This document shows, piece by piece, positions 17,971-27,563 of a stretch of 64,000 nucleotides of DNA (position 1 is the stretch's first letter; every line of letters starts with the position of its first letter). The notes below the pieces were generated by a model. It was not told the origin of the DNA, ran no database searches, and worked only from the letters and a program-made list of their open reading frames with translations. The stretch is from Rhodospirillaceae bacterium (GTDB taxonomy: Bacteria; Pseudomonadota; Alphaproteobacteria; Rhodospirillales; Rhodospirillaceae), in contig JABJAH010000037.1 in assembly GCA_018666155.1 (NCBI GenBank), forward strand, positions 124,001-188,000. Reading direction: 5' to 3'. The position numbers and the translations under genes were made by a program.

Positions 17971-18738
17971 ATGACCCTCGACATCCGTCAAATTCCCGTT
18001 CTCAACGATAACTATATCTATCTGGTACGCGAGCCGGAAAGCGGCTGCGTCGGTGTCGTCGATCCAGCCGTGGTCGCACCAGTCTTGGATGAAGCAAAAA
18101 AACTCGGGTGGTCGATCACCCATATTCTCAACACCCATCACCATGGCGACCACACCGGCGGTAACCTCGAGATCAAAGAAAAAACAGGCTGCACTATTGT
18201 TGGACCGGGGCATGATCGCGATCGCATTCCCGGTATCGACATCGAGGTTAATGACGGCGACACCTTCTCGTTTGGTGCCGCCGAGGCCAATGTGTTTTTC
18301 GTACCGGGGCACACCCGCGGTCATATCGCCTTTTGGTTTGCAGACTCAGACGCGTTGTTCTGCGGTGATACCCTGTTTTCCGTGGGCTGCGGACGCGTGT
18401 TCGAAGGCACCATGGATGAGATGTGGTCCAGCCTCAGTCGCCTACGTGCCCTACCGTCGGAAACGCGGGTGTATTGCGCCCATGAATATACCCAAAGCAA
18501 CATTCAATTTGCGGTCACGGTTGACCCCAACAACTTGGCGCTGCGAACCCGGGAATCAGACGTAAAGATGAAACGGGAACGAGGTGAGCCGACCGTGCCG
18601 TCACGCCTGGGCGAAGAATTGGCCGTAAACCCCTTCCTGCGCGCCGATCAGAAAGATTTGCAAGAAGCACTGGGGATGGTTGGTGCAGATCCTGTTGCCG
18701 TCTTTACGGAAGTGCGTCAGCGCAAGGATGCGTTTTAA
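17971..18738 (+). CDS. gloB: Hydroxyacylglutathione hydrolase (glyoxalase II)
   Basis: 255 residues from the ATG at 17971. The metallo-beta-lactamase metal ligands are all visible: THHHGDHTGGN, VPGHTRGHIAFW, CGDTLFSVGCGR and YCAHEYTQSNIQFA, with a C-terminal glutathione-binding region (NPFLR). It hydrolyses S-lactoylglutathione to lactate and glutathione, the second step of methylglyoxal detoxification. The gene stands alone, divergent from proX and convergent with the RND pump gene. Confidence 0.95.
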   Translation: MTLDIRQIPVLNDNYIYLVREPESGCVGVVDPAVVAPVLDEAKKLGWSITHILNTHHHGDHTGGNLEIKEKTGCTIVGPGHDRDRIPGIDIEVNDGDTFSFGAAEANVFFVPGHTRGHIAFWFADSDALFCGDTLFSVGCGRVFEGTMDEMWSSLSRLRALPSETRVYCAHEYTQSNIQFAVTVDPNNLALRTRESDVKMKRERGEPTVPSRLGEELAVNPFLRADQKDLQEALGMVGADPVAVFTEVRQRKDAF

Positions 18739-18755
18739 AGGTAGGTTAGCCGACT

Positions 18756-21700
18756 CTATTCGGCCGGTGCGCTGACAAACGACTCACCTGGGAGCGCCCG
18801 CCGTTCACGCGACAACAGTGTGTAAACCACGGGCACCACAAACAGAGTGAAAAACGATCCGAAGATCAAGCCACCGACAATAACGATACCAACCTGCTCG
18901 CGGCTTTCCGCTCCAGCCCCGGTTGCCAGCGCCAACGGCACCGCCCCCAGCACCATGGCCCCGGTCGTCATCAAGATCGGCCGCAACCGCAACACCGCCG
19001 ATTCAAGCGCGGCCTCCATCTTATTCATACCTTGGGCTCGCCGAGAGTTTGCGAACTCAACAATGAGAATCCCGTGCTTGGAAATTAACCCGATCAACGT
19101 AATCAAACCCAGCTGACTGTATACGTTAAGAGATCCACCTGTGACGGTCAGAGCAAATAGCGCCCCCGCGATGGCCAGCGGCACAGAGATCAGAATGATG
19201 AACGGATCGATAAAGCTTTCGAACTGGGCAGCGAGCACCAGATAAATAAAGGCAATAGCCAAAACGAAAACGAGCGCAAGGCGGCCCGAAGCATCTTTGA
19301 ATTCTCGGCTGACACCACTGTAATCAATCTGAACAGGAACACGCGCAACATCGCGCACCGTTTTCTCAATAAGGGTCAGCGCCTCGCCGAGAGCCATTCC
19401 TGGATCAACGTTGGCGGAAATCGTAACCGCCCTCAGTCGGTTGAAGTGGACCAATTCACGCGGCGCAACGGTCTCTTCAAACTGGACCAGATTGGCCAAG
19501 GGCACCATCGCATCATTATGGCCACGCACAAAAAGGCGCGCCAGGTCACGGGGATCTGATCGCTCGGATTCATCGATTTGGACAATGACATCGTATTGCT
19601 CGCCGGAACGCTTAAATCGGGTCACTTCGCGACCACCAAGCAGGGTTTCTAAGGTCCGCCCAATCGTCGCAACCGACACGCCGATATCGACCGCTTTTTC
19701 GCGGTTAACCGTGGTCCGCAGTTCCGGCTTATTGAGACGCAGGTTGGTATCGAGATCACGGATACCCGAACCAGGCCCTAACAGACCAAACACTTCACCC
19801 GTTAACTGCTCAAGATCTTCATAGGAACCGGTTGTCCGCACGACGACTTCAATTTGTTTGGTTCCACCCCTGGAACCAAACGTCGGTGGCACCGTCGCAA
19901 ATGCAAAAATACCTGGGATCGCGAACACCTGAGGGCTGATAATCTCCGCAATGTCATAGCTCTTTCTATCCCGCTCTTCCCAGGGGATGAGGGTCGAGAA
20001 GGTCGACGTCACGGTGGAAACAGGAAACCCAACCATGGTCATGAAAATCTCAATTTCAGGAATCTTTTCTATGATCGTTTCGACTTTTTGCGCATTCCGC
20101 AACATGTATTCTGGTGTCGCCCCCTCGGGGCCAATCTGCGCGGTGATCACCAGGCCTCGATCTTCGATCGGCGTGAGCTCTTGCTTGAGATTGAAAAATA
20201 AATACCCCGCAAACGCTGCAATGATCGCGATCCCAACAACCACGACGCCTCGCATCTTCAGAGCCCCAGACAATGCCACACGATACGCGTCCGACATGCC
20301 GTTCATCGCAGAATCAAAGGCGCCGGTGACAACGCCCTTCTCCCCTTCAGGACGCAGAAAGCGACTGCACATCATCGGAGTCAAAGTAAGCGCTGTAAAT
20401 CCAGACACCAAAACGGCCCCGGCCAAAGTTAGAGCAAACTCTGTGAACAATTTTCCGATGGTTCCCGACGCAAATGAAACGGGGAAAAACACCGCTGCCA
20501 ATGTCGTCGACATAGCGATGATCGCAAAGGTAATCTGCTTGGAACCCTTGATCGCAGCATCCGTGGGAGCCATCCCACGCTCAATCTGGCGGTAAATATT
20601 CTCGAGCATGACTATGGCGTCATCAACGACCAGTCCGATGGCCAACACAAACGCGAGCAACGTTAGCGTGTTGATGCTGAATCCCAGAAAACTCATGATT
20701 GCGAGGGATCCGATCAAGGACACTGGGATCGTGACCAATGGAATAATTGTCGCGCGTGCGGTGTGCAAAAATACAAAGACAACAATCGATACAAGAACGA
20801 TCGCCTCCGCGATGGCGAAATAAACGGCCTTAATCGATTCCGTAATGAAGACCGTCGTGTCATAGCCGATACGGACATCAACGCCCTCAGGCATCCCAGC
20901 GAGGATGTCGGGCATAGCCGCTGTCACCACTTTGCTGACATCCAAGGGATTCGCGGTCGACTGTTTAACCACGCCGAACGCGACCGCTTGTCGGCCGTTG
21001 ATCTGGCTGAGCTGACGTTCTCCTTCAGGCCCAAGCTCAACCTTCGCTACGTCTTCAAGGCGCACCATATAGCCGTTGGCATCGCGTAGAATGACTTTTT
21101 CAAACTCTCTGGGTAACGCCAAGTCTGTCTGAGCAACGACCGAGTACTCCCGATCGACACTTTCGATCCGCCCGGAGGGCACCTCGATATTCTGCTCACG
21201 GAGTGCTTGCTCAACGTCTTGAGCGGTAACCCCAAAAGCAGCCATGCGCGCCCGATCAAGCCAAATACGCATCGCATACCGCCGCGCGCCGATGAGCTGC
21301 ACATTAGCGACACCGGGCAAAGCCTGCACCTGGTCTACGGCTAAAGTTTCAATGAACTCCGTTAAATCTAAAGCGGAGTATCGGTCGGTTGAGAAGGCGA
21401 GATAGATGATTGGATCAGCATCGGCCTCGACCTTGGCAATGATCGGATCATCGACTTCCCTTGGTAGTAATCCACCAGCCCGGCCAACGCGGTCACGCAC
21501 GTCCGAGGCGGCGGCATCGGGATCGCGATCCAGCAAGAATCGAATAGTGATTTGACTCTGTTCGGATCGACTAATGGAGCTGACGTAGTCGACTCCTTCT
21601 ATGCCGGACAACGCATCTTCGATGACATTAGTCACCTGCGTTTCAATAATAGAAGCGCTCGCCCCCTGGTAACGGCTAATCACCGTAACGACGGGAGAGT

Positions 21701-21821
21701 CGATGTTGGGGTATTCGCGAATGGACAGCGATTGAAGTGAGATGAGGCCAATTAAGACGATGACCAGATTGAGAACGGTCGCAAGAACCGGGCGCCGAAT
21801 ACAAAGCTCAGTTATGCTCAC
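18756..21821 (-). CDS. RND efflux transporter, inner-membrane pump subunit (AcrB/MexB superfamily)
   Basis: 1021 residues with the classical start (SITELCIRRPVLATVLNL), two large periplasmic loops and about 12 membrane spans. The proton-relay motif LVVDDAIVMLENIYR is intact in the fourth span. It probably exports hydrophobic or amphipathic compounds in exchange for protons, in a complex with the membrane fusion protein encoded just upstream. The GTG start overlaps the stop of that gene by four bases. No outer-membrane TolC-like channel is encoded nearby, so one elsewhere must be used. Substrate unknown. Confidence 0.93.
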   Translation of the reverse strand: MSITELCIRRPVLATVLNLVIVLIGLISLQSLSIREYPNIDSPVVTVISRYQGASASIIETQVTNVIEDALSGIEGVDYVSSISRSEQSQITIRFLLDRDPDAAASDVRDRVGRAGGLLPREVDDPIIAKVEADADPIIYLAFSTDRYSALDLTEFIETLAVDQVQALPGVANVQLIGARRYAMRIWLDRARMAAFGVTAQDVEQALREQNIEVPSGRIESVDREYSVVAQTDLALPREFEKVILRDANGYMVRLEDVAKVELGPEGERQLSQINGRQAVAFGVVKQSTANPLDVSKVVTAAMPDILAGMPEGVDVRIGYDTTVFITESIKAVYFAIAEAIVLVSIVVFVFLHTARATIIPLVTIPVSLIGSLAIMSFLGFSINTLTLLAFVLAIGLVVDDAIVMLENIYRQIERGMAPTDAAIKGSKQITFAIIAMSTTLAAVFFPVSFASGTIGKLFTEFALTLAGAVLVSGFTALTLTPMMCSRFLRPEGEKGVVTGAFDSAMNGMSDAYRVALSGALKMRGVVVVGIAIIAAFAGYLFFNLKQELTPIEDRGLVITAQIGPEGATPEYMLRNAQKVETIIEKIPEIEIFMTMVGFPVSTVTSTFSTLIPWEERDRKSYDIAEIISPQVFAIPGIFAFATVPPTFGSRGGTKQIEVVVRTTGSYEDLEQLTGEVFGLLGPGSGIRDLDTNLRLNKPELRTTVNREKAVDIGVSVATIGRTLETLLGGREVTRFKRSGEQYDVIVQIDESERSDPRDLARLFVRGHNDAMVPLANLVQFEETVAPRELVHFNRLRAVTISANVDPGMALGEALTLIEKTVRDVARVPVQIDYSGVSREFKDASGRLALVFVLAIAFIYLVLAAQFESFIDPFIILISVPLAIAGALFALTVTGGSLNVYSQLGLITLIGLISKHGILIVEFANSRRAQGMNKMEAALESAVLRLRPILMTTGAMVLGAVPLALATGAGAESREQVGIVIVGGLIFGSFFTLFVVPVVYTLLSRERRALPGESFVSAPAE

Positions 21822-22891
21822 GCCCCTGGGCTCATCATTTTTTCTGCGTCGACTACGGCCGCGCCCTCACGCAATTTCAGCTGTCCACCTGTGATGACTG
21901 TATCTCCGGCGGATAAGCCTGAGGTGATCTCAACATCACCACCTCGGCGTCCACCTAGAGTCACATCACGCAACGATACGATTCCGTTTTCGACCACAAA
22001 TACGGTTTGGCGAGATTGAATAGGCACAAGGGCCCGCTCCGGAATAAGGACCGCGTTTTCCCGGCGCTCAAAAATAATGTCAACACGAGCAAAGAGGCCA
22101 GGGCGAAGCCGGCCACCTGGGTTTGGCACCAATGCCCGCAAAGTCACACTACGGCCCGACGCCTCAATGCGCGGGTCGATGGCATAAATCTCGCCTGGAA
22201 ATTCTTCGTCGGGAAACGCATCGACCTGAACAACGACGTTTTGTCCCCGCTGAACCACAGATAGCAATACTTCAGGCAAAGCAAACGCCACTTTCATCGG
22301 ATTAATAGCTTCGAGATTGACGATTTCTTGCCCGGCCATGAGATAATCACCTGGACTGACTTTCCGAATACCCATCACACCACTAAACGGTGCGTGAAGT
22401 TCGGTACGATCCAGCCTCGCTCGCGCAAGGTCTAACGTGGCGCGATCTTCCTGCAGCTTTGAAGAGGCCTCATCCAATGCACGCTGCGTTCCGGCCCCGC
22501 GGCCCTCTAAATTTACAGCTCTGTCGTAATTTGATCGCGCAAGGTTCAGGCGCGCCTCAGCTTGGTTAAACTCTGCGCGATAAATACTGTCATCAATCGT
22601 AATGATGAGGTCGCCCTTGTTAATGGGCTGACCTTCAATGAAACCAATTTTGTCCACACGCCCAGCGATCTCTGATCGAATGACAACCGCCTCATCAGAG
22701 ACAAGAGACCCGACCGCAGTTTCCTGTTCGACGAATTGCTCAGTTGTAACAACCAACATCTCAACAGGAATTGCCGGCCGCTGCATCTGCGAGCGTACCG
22801 CTGATGGGCTGGCCCCAGTATCGTCCAAATAAACGTACCCGCCACCGGCAATGGCAGCCGCCAACAAAACCAAGATAAAAATTCGACCCAT
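21818..22891 (-). CDS. RND efflux membrane fusion protein (periplasmic adaptor)
   Basis: 357 residues. One N-terminal membrane anchor (IFILVLLAAAIAGGGYVYL), no lipobox. A biotinyl-lipoyl half (VIRSEIAGRVDKIGFIEGQPINKGDLIITID), a helical hairpin rich in Ala/Arg/Glu (residues about 105-155), the second lipoyl half (TELHAPFSGVMGIRKVSPGDYL) and beta-barrel/membrane-proximal domains follow in the standard order. It would link the inner-membrane pump to an outer-membrane channel. Translationally coupled to the pump gene. Confidence 0.92.
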   Translation of the reverse strand: MGRIFILVLLAAAIAGGGYVYLDDTGASPSAVRSQMQRPAIPVEMLVVTTEQFVEQETAVGSLVSDEAVVIRSEIAGRVDKIGFIEGQPINKGDLIITIDDSIYRAEFNQAEARLNLARSNYDRAVNLEGRGAGTQRALDEASSKLQEDRATLDLARARLDRTELHAPFSGVMGIRKVSPGDYLMAGQEIVNLEAINPMKVAFALPEVLLSVVQRGQNVVVQVDAFPDEEFPGEIYAIDPRIEASGRSVTLRALVPNPGGRLRPGLFARVDIIFERRENAVLIPERALVPIQSRQTVFVVENGIVSLRDVTLGGRRGGDVEITSGLSAGDTVITGGQLKLREGAAVVDAEKMMSPGA

Positions 22892-22927
22892 TTAATTTCC
22901 CGACTGACGCAGCATCACGTGCGCGGT

Positions 22928-23566
22928 CTAGCCTTTTCTACGAATAGATTTAACGAAATCGCCCAGCCCGAGACGCCGCATTTTTCTCAAGCGCTCGGCT
23001 TTGAGAATCGCCTGGACGTTTTGAATACTTTCTTCAATCTCATCGTTCACAATCACATAATCATACTCTGGCCAATGACTCATCTCATCCGATGCTTTGG
23101 CCATGCGTTTGCTGACGACGTCTTCTGAATCTTGCCCCCGACCGGTCAGCCTCTTTTCCAATTCTTCGTATGACGGCGGCAGTATAAAAATACTAATCAC
23201 ATCGTCGCGCGCGGACTCGCGGAGCTGCTGTGTACCTTGCCAATCAATATCGAAAAGGACGTCTTCTCCAGCGGTCAAATGTCGCTCTACCAACGTCCGG
23301 GGTGTTCCATAATAGTTGTTAAACACGCGAGCATGCTCTAGCAGCTCGTTGTCATTCACTTTCTTCTGATACTCATCTTCCGTAACAAAAAAGTAGTCGC
23401 GCCCCTCTTCTTCACCGGGCCGCGGTGGGCGTGTCGTAAGGGAAATCGACAAATACAACTCGTCTTCACGTTCGAGGAGTGCGCGCGCAATCGTACTTTT
23501 GCCTGCCCCCGATGGGGAAGACAGTACGAGCATAAGACCGCGGCGTTGGATCACTGACCCGGGCAT
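22928..23566 (-). CDS. gmk: Guanylate kinase
   Basis: 212 residues with P-loop SSPSGAGKSTIARALL, the GMP-binding segment SISLTTRPPRPGEEEGRDYFFV and the lid/hinge region typical of the family (DIDWQGTQQL, IFILPPSYEELEKRL). It phosphorylates GMP to GDP. It follows yicC by 30 bases, the common gammaproteobacterial and alphaproteobacterial pair. Confidence 0.96.
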   Translation of the reverse strand: MPGSVIQRRGLMLVLSSPSGAGKSTIARALLEREDELYLSISLTTRPPRPGEEEGRDYFFVTEDEYQKKVNDNELLEHARVFNNYYGTPRTLVERHLTAGEDVLFDIDWQGTQQLRESARDDVISIFILPPSYEELEKRLTGRGQDSEDVVSKRMAKASDEMSHWPEYDYVIVNDEIEESIQNVQAILKAERLRKMRRLGLGDFVKSIRRKG

Positions 23567-23596
23567 TACGGTTTTAGCCTCCCGACCGTCAAATCG

Positions 23597-24499
23597 TCAC
23601 TCAACATTCTGTATCTGCTCCCGGAATTGATCAATCACAGCCTTAAGTTCTAGCCCAATCGTGGTGAGGTCTGCATCAGAAGACTTCGAGCATAGGGTGT
23701 TAGCTTCGCGGTTAAACTCTTGGGAAAGAAACTCCAAACGACGCCCGCACGGGCTTCCCTTGGCCAATTGCTCACGCCCTTGCGCGATATGGGCCGCCAA
23801 ACGATCAAGTTCTTCGCGCACATCCGCCTTAGTGGCAAGAAGGGCCGCTTCCTGCGCCAGTCGGTCTTCAGGCAAGGCTGGAGACGCGTCTAACAAGGCT
23901 TCGACTTGAGTCTTAATCCGCACCTTCAATGCCTCAGGCCGGCCGGCTGCTAAGGTGGCCGCCTGGGATGTCAGAGACTCCATTTGGTCCACTTGAGCAA
24001 ACAGCAACGTCGCCAAATGCGCCCCTTCGCTGGCGCGAGCCTCAACCAGTGACCCTAGAGCCTGATCCAACCCGGCGAGCAAAGCGTCCATTCGCACCTG
24101 CCGATCCTGATCGGATTTTGGTTCAGGATCAGCCGCCTCGACAACGCCCTTCACCGCGATCAGCCCATCCAGATTCGCCGGTCCAATTTCACCCGCATGA
24201 TCGGCGGCCTTGCGTTTCGCCAAATCAATCAGCGTATCCAGAAAATCTTCATTGATGCGATACCCCGACGCTGAGTCGGTGTAGGTAACCGTGAGATTCA
24301 AAGTCACGTTGCCGCGCGCTAAATGATCAGCCGCCGCTTTTCGGACTTTAGGCTCCAGTGCTTCCAGGCCAGGCGGCAAGCGCAGGCGGACATCTAATCC
24401 CTTGCCGTTAACGCTGCGCAGTTCCCACACCCAAGACAGGGTACCGCTCAAGGCCAAGCCTTCGCTTCGCGCGAAGCCGGTCATGCTATTGATACCCAC
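23597..24499 (-). CDS. yicC: YicC family endoribonuclease-like protein
   Basis: 300 residues with the family opening SMTGFARSEG, the N-terminal YicC domain and the C-terminal DUF1732 domain (EFLSQEFNREANTLCSKSSD). YicC-type proteins have been reported as RNA-degrading stress proteins; the biological role in Alphaproteobacteria is not settled. A GTG at 24499 is chosen as start because GAAGGA lies six to seven bases upstream and homologues usually have several residues before SMTGF; the ATG at 24484 is the alternative. In related genomes mltG usually lies immediately upstream, but here about 4 kb of signalling genes intervene. Confidence 0.93.
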   Translation of the reverse strand: MGINSMTGFARSEGLALSGTLSWVWELRSVNGKGLDVRLRLPPGLEALEPKVRKAAADHLARGNVTLNLTVTYTDSASGYRINEDFLDTLIDLAKRKAADHAGEIGPANLDGLIAVKGVVEAADPEPKSDQDRQVRMDALLAGLDQALGSLVEARASEGAHLATLLFAQVDQMESLTSQAATLAAGRPEALKVRIKTQVEALLDASPALPEDRLAQEAALLATKADVREELDRLAAHIAQGREQLAKGSPCGRRLEFLSQEFNREANTLCSKSSDADLTTIGLELKAVIDQFREQIQNVE

Positions 24500-24607
24500 T
24501 ACCCGTCCTTCACAGAGTTCGAAAGTCTAGCTTTTATAAGGGCTTAATGGGTGGCACGCTAGGCTGCACGACCCCTATCTGGCCCCGCAGTATTCAAGAA
24601 GATTATT

Positions 24608-27019
24608 CTAATCTGCGGGCGCCTGACTACGGTCGTTCAAAAATGCTTCAAAATCGGCAGCCGACAGAGGTTTGCTGACCAGATATCCCTGAATCTCATC
24701 GCACTTACGTGCCTTTAAAAAAGCAACTTGTTCTTCAGTTTCAACGCCTTCAGCGATAACCGCGAGACCGAGAGAATGGCCCAGCCCGATAACCGCCTCG
24801 ACGATCTTTTCGTTGCCTTGATCTTTACCAATCCCACCGACGAAAGACCCATCAATCTTGAGGCGGCGAACAGGAAAGGCCAGGAGATTTGAGAGCGATG
24901 AATATCCCGTGCCGAAGTCATCCATCGATATGCTAACGCCAGCGTCGACCAATTGATCAACATTTCTGGTGACCCGTTCCGTTCGTTCCATTGCTACGGT
25001 CTCGGTGATCTCTAAATCAACCGCGTCAATATCGAGCCCACATTGGCTTAGTTGATCCAGCACCTGAGCCCCGAGTTCTCGATGCTCAAACTGATGGCCA
25101 GAAACATTGATCCCTATTTGTATCGGCGCCATGCCCTCGGACCTCCACAGCGCTGTCTGGCAGCAAATTTCTTCGATGATCCAATCGCCAATGGGTAGGA
25201 TGAGCCCGGAGGCCTCAGCGACAGGAATAAACTCATCAGGAGGCACGAGTCCGTGCGTCGGATGATTCCAACGCAACAGGGCCTCTGCCCCAATAACCGC
25301 GCCTGATTCCAGATTGACCTGAGCCTGGTAGGCCAGCCAAAGCTCGTTGTTCTTGATGGCCTCACGAAGATCGCGCTCCAGACTCACGCGGGCGCGAATT
25401 TCGTCGTCCATGGCCTGATCAAAATACTGGAAAGCCTGCCCACCATCAGACTTAACGCGATACATCGCGAGTTCGGCGTGACGCAGGAGGTTCAAAGAAT
25501 CCACGTTGTCTTCGGGGTAAACGGAGATTCCTATACTGGCGGTCATTTTCACGGCCCGCTCAGCGATTTCGATGGGGACATCAAAAGTTTCAAGGATGCG
25601 CCGCACCATGCGGCTTGCGGCGTTCGTATCCTCTAAATCTTCGAGAAGAATGCCGAATTCGTCACCACCGAGACGGGACATTGTGTCCGTATTACGCATA
25701 AGGCATTGAACACGCTCGGTCACGGTGACGATCAGCTGATCGCCGACGTCGTGCCCAAGAGTATTGTTAACGTCCTTAAAGTGATCGAGGTCCATCACCA
25801 TGACCGCGACGCGACGGCTTGCGCGGGCCGCCCTATCAAGGGCCGCGTCCACGCGGCGCATGAAAAGATTCCTGTTCGGTAAATCCGTTAGGCTATCGAA
25901 CCCCGCTAGATGTACGAGATCCGTCTGCGCTTTAAGCCTATCGGTGATGTCCTCTTGAATCGCAACGTAGTGGGTGAGACGGCCGGCATTGTCGTTGATC
26001 GGCGTAACGCTTTGTTCCGCCGTATATAGCTGTCCATCCTTATGGCGATTTACGATCTGTCCCTGCCATGTACGGCCTGACCTGATTGTGTCCCACATTT
26101 CTTTATAGAATTGTGGTTCATGAGCATCTGACCTCAGAACACTGGGCTCGTTTTTAATAAGCTCGTCTTCACTGTATCCGGATATACGGCTAATCGCCCG
26201 ATTGACCCACTTGATCAGGCCGGTCGTATCCGTAACAAAAATTCCATTAGCCGAAGCATCCATTGCTTCAAGATGCATTGCGGCAATCGTTTCGGCTTCA
26301 TATCGCTGCGTAACATCACGGAGCGTAACGAGTGTTGCATCTTGCCCCTGCCAGGACACCGGGGTCGTTCTCATATCCAGGTAAACCGGCTCGCCTTTTA
26401 CGGCGACTTCAAGGCTGGTCCAATCGCTACCCTTTGAGAACGGAAACCCGAATGGTGTGCCAATCATGTCCGTGTTTACACGGCCGAAGAGAGTGGCAGC
26501 GGCGGCATTGCAAAATACGATTGAGCCGGTTTCGTCGATAGCTAATATACCGTCGCTGGCACGAGCGATAATTTCGTGGGCAAATGCGGTTTCTTGTGAC
26601 TCGCGACTCTGCTCAAGGTCAGAAGCCTTAACTAGGGTCGCGACAGAAAAAGTACGGCCGACGCGGTCTGTGATGATGGACACGTCGACGTCTACTTTGC
26701 ATTCGCACTGATCAACGGCTTGCATGGTAACGCCGCATGCCGTGCTTCGGCCAAGGTCGCGTGTACGGGCAACGCAGTCTGAGATGCTCGGCGTTGTTTC
26801 GGCAGCGTCAAAGAAGCCGATGGACCGACCCAAAAATGCATCCGGCTCTAAACCGGTAAATGCGCAGAACGCTCGATTGGCCCAAAATACCTTTTGCGCT
26901 TCATCGACCACAAACACGGCGAAATTAACGCCACTAAGCACGTTATCGAGCAGCGCTAACCCTGTGGTTTTATCAAAGGCTAGCGTCGCCGGTTCACACG
27001 TCCGTAGATCCGTATTCAT
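24608..27019 (-). CDS. PAS-PAS-PAS-GGDEF-EAL cyclic-di-GMP turnover protein
   Basis: 803 residues, no membrane span. Three PAS-like sensor domains (about residues 20-130, 145-240 and 255-375; the third ends in a PAC motif THYVAIQEDITDR). They are followed by a GGDEF domain with intact RLGGDEFGILLED and an RxxD inhibitory site (RNTD) five residues before it, and then an EAL domain with AEALLRWNHP, NVSGHQF, EITETVA, DDFGTGYSSL, KIDGSFV and EGVETEEQ. Both diguanylate cyclase and phosphodiesterase activities look possible, and product inhibition is expected. The gene is divergent from the receiver/KaiB pair across 156 bases, so shared regulation is plausible. Confidence 0.94.
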   Translation of the reverse strand: MNTDLRTCEPATLAFDKTTGLALLDNVLSGVNFAVFVVDEAQKVFWANRAFCAFTGLEPDAFLGRSIGFFDAAETTPSISDCVARTRDLGRSTACGVTMQAVDQCECKVDVDVSIITDRVGRTFSVATLVKASDLEQSRESQETAFAHEIIARASDGILAIDETGSIVFCNAAAATLFGRVNTDMIGTPFGFPFSKGSDWTSLEVAVKGEPVYLDMRTTPVSWQGQDATLVTLRDVTQRYEAETIAAMHLEAMDASANGIFVTDTTGLIKWVNRAISRISGYSEDELIKNEPSVLRSDAHEPQFYKEMWDTIRSGRTWQGQIVNRHKDGQLYTAEQSVTPINDNAGRLTHYVAIQEDITDRLKAQTDLVHLAGFDSLTDLPNRNLFMRRVDAALDRAARASRRVAVMVMDLDHFKDVNNTLGHDVGDQLIVTVTERVQCLMRNTDTMSRLGGDEFGILLEDLEDTNAASRMVRRILETFDVPIEIAERAVKMTASIGISVYPEDNVDSLNLLRHAELAMYRVKSDGGQAFQYFDQAMDDEIRARVSLERDLREAIKNNELWLAYQAQVNLESGAVIGAEALLRWNHPTHGLVPPDEFIPVAEASGLILPIGDWIIEEICCQTALWRSEGMAPIQIGINVSGHQFEHRELGAQVLDQLSQCGLDIDAVDLEITETVAMERTERVTRNVDQLVDAGVSISMDDFGTGYSSLSNLLAFPVRRLKIDGSFVGGIGKDQGNEKIVEAVIGLGHSLGLAVIAEGVETEEQVAFLKARKCDEIQGYLVSKPLSAADFEAFLNDRSQAPAD

Positions 27020-27175
27020 TGCCCGTCGTCCCAGATGGCTGTTGTTTTTTGTTTTGAGTATTTATAGTTTATATTCGAAACCATAGGGCTTAGACGGTGG
27101 CGCATCGGTTCCCACGGGACCGTTAGAAATGGCGCCATCCTTGGGAAAACAAGGCACCGAGAAGGGCATACGCTA

Positions 27176-27559
27176 GTGGGACGCATTCTGGTTATTGACG
27201 ATGATCCTGGGGTTCGCGATGCATTCAGCATGGCGCTCGAGGACACGCGCTATGAGGTTGTTTCTGCCGAGGATGGCCAGAAAGGCTTAGAACTTGCCCG
27301 CATGTATGAGCCCGATCTTGTTTTACTGGACCTCAAGATGCCTGGCATGAGCGGAGTCGAGACCTTGCGCCATCTCCATGGCATCTGTCCCGGCGTGCCC
27401 GTTTATATTGTCACGGCGTTTTATGGAGAATTTCTGGAACCCTTACGGGCAATTCAAGACGAGGGTATTCCGTTCGACCTGGCAAGAAAACCGCTTGCTT
27501 TGGACGAGATCAGAACAATCGTCGACAGTGTTATGGGAACCCAGATGGTTACGGCCTAG
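27176..27559 (+). CDS. Single-domain response regulator (CheY-like receiver)
   Basis: 127 residues, nothing but a receiver domain. The acidic pocket Asp8-Asp9, phosphoacceptor Asp52 (LVLLDLKMPG), switch Thr80 (IVTAF) and Lys105 (ARKPL) are all present. Start is a GTG with GAGAAGGG about eight bases upstream. Without an output domain it must act by protein contact. The KaiB-like gene starts only four bases after its stop, so the two are almost certainly co-transcribed. No histidine kinase gene is adjacent. Confidence 0.93.
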   Translation: MGRILVIDDDPGVRDAFSMALEDTRYEVVSAEDGQKGLELARMYEPDLVLLDLKMPGMSGVETLRHLHGICPGVPVYIVTAFYGEFLEPLRAIQDEGIPFDLARKPLALDEIRTIVDSVMGTQMVTA

Positions 27560-27563
27560 AGCA

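Noticed and set aside
23661..24255. Plus-strand frames opposite yicC
   Set aside because: Low-complexity Arg/Pro/Ser translations typical of antisense frames in GC-rich genes.
24584..24619. CCCGCAG/CTGCGGG inverted repeat at the end of the PAS-GGDEF-EAL gene
   Set aside because: Loop is 22 bases, half of it lies inside the coding region and no T-run follows in the direction of transcription, so it is not called a terminator.
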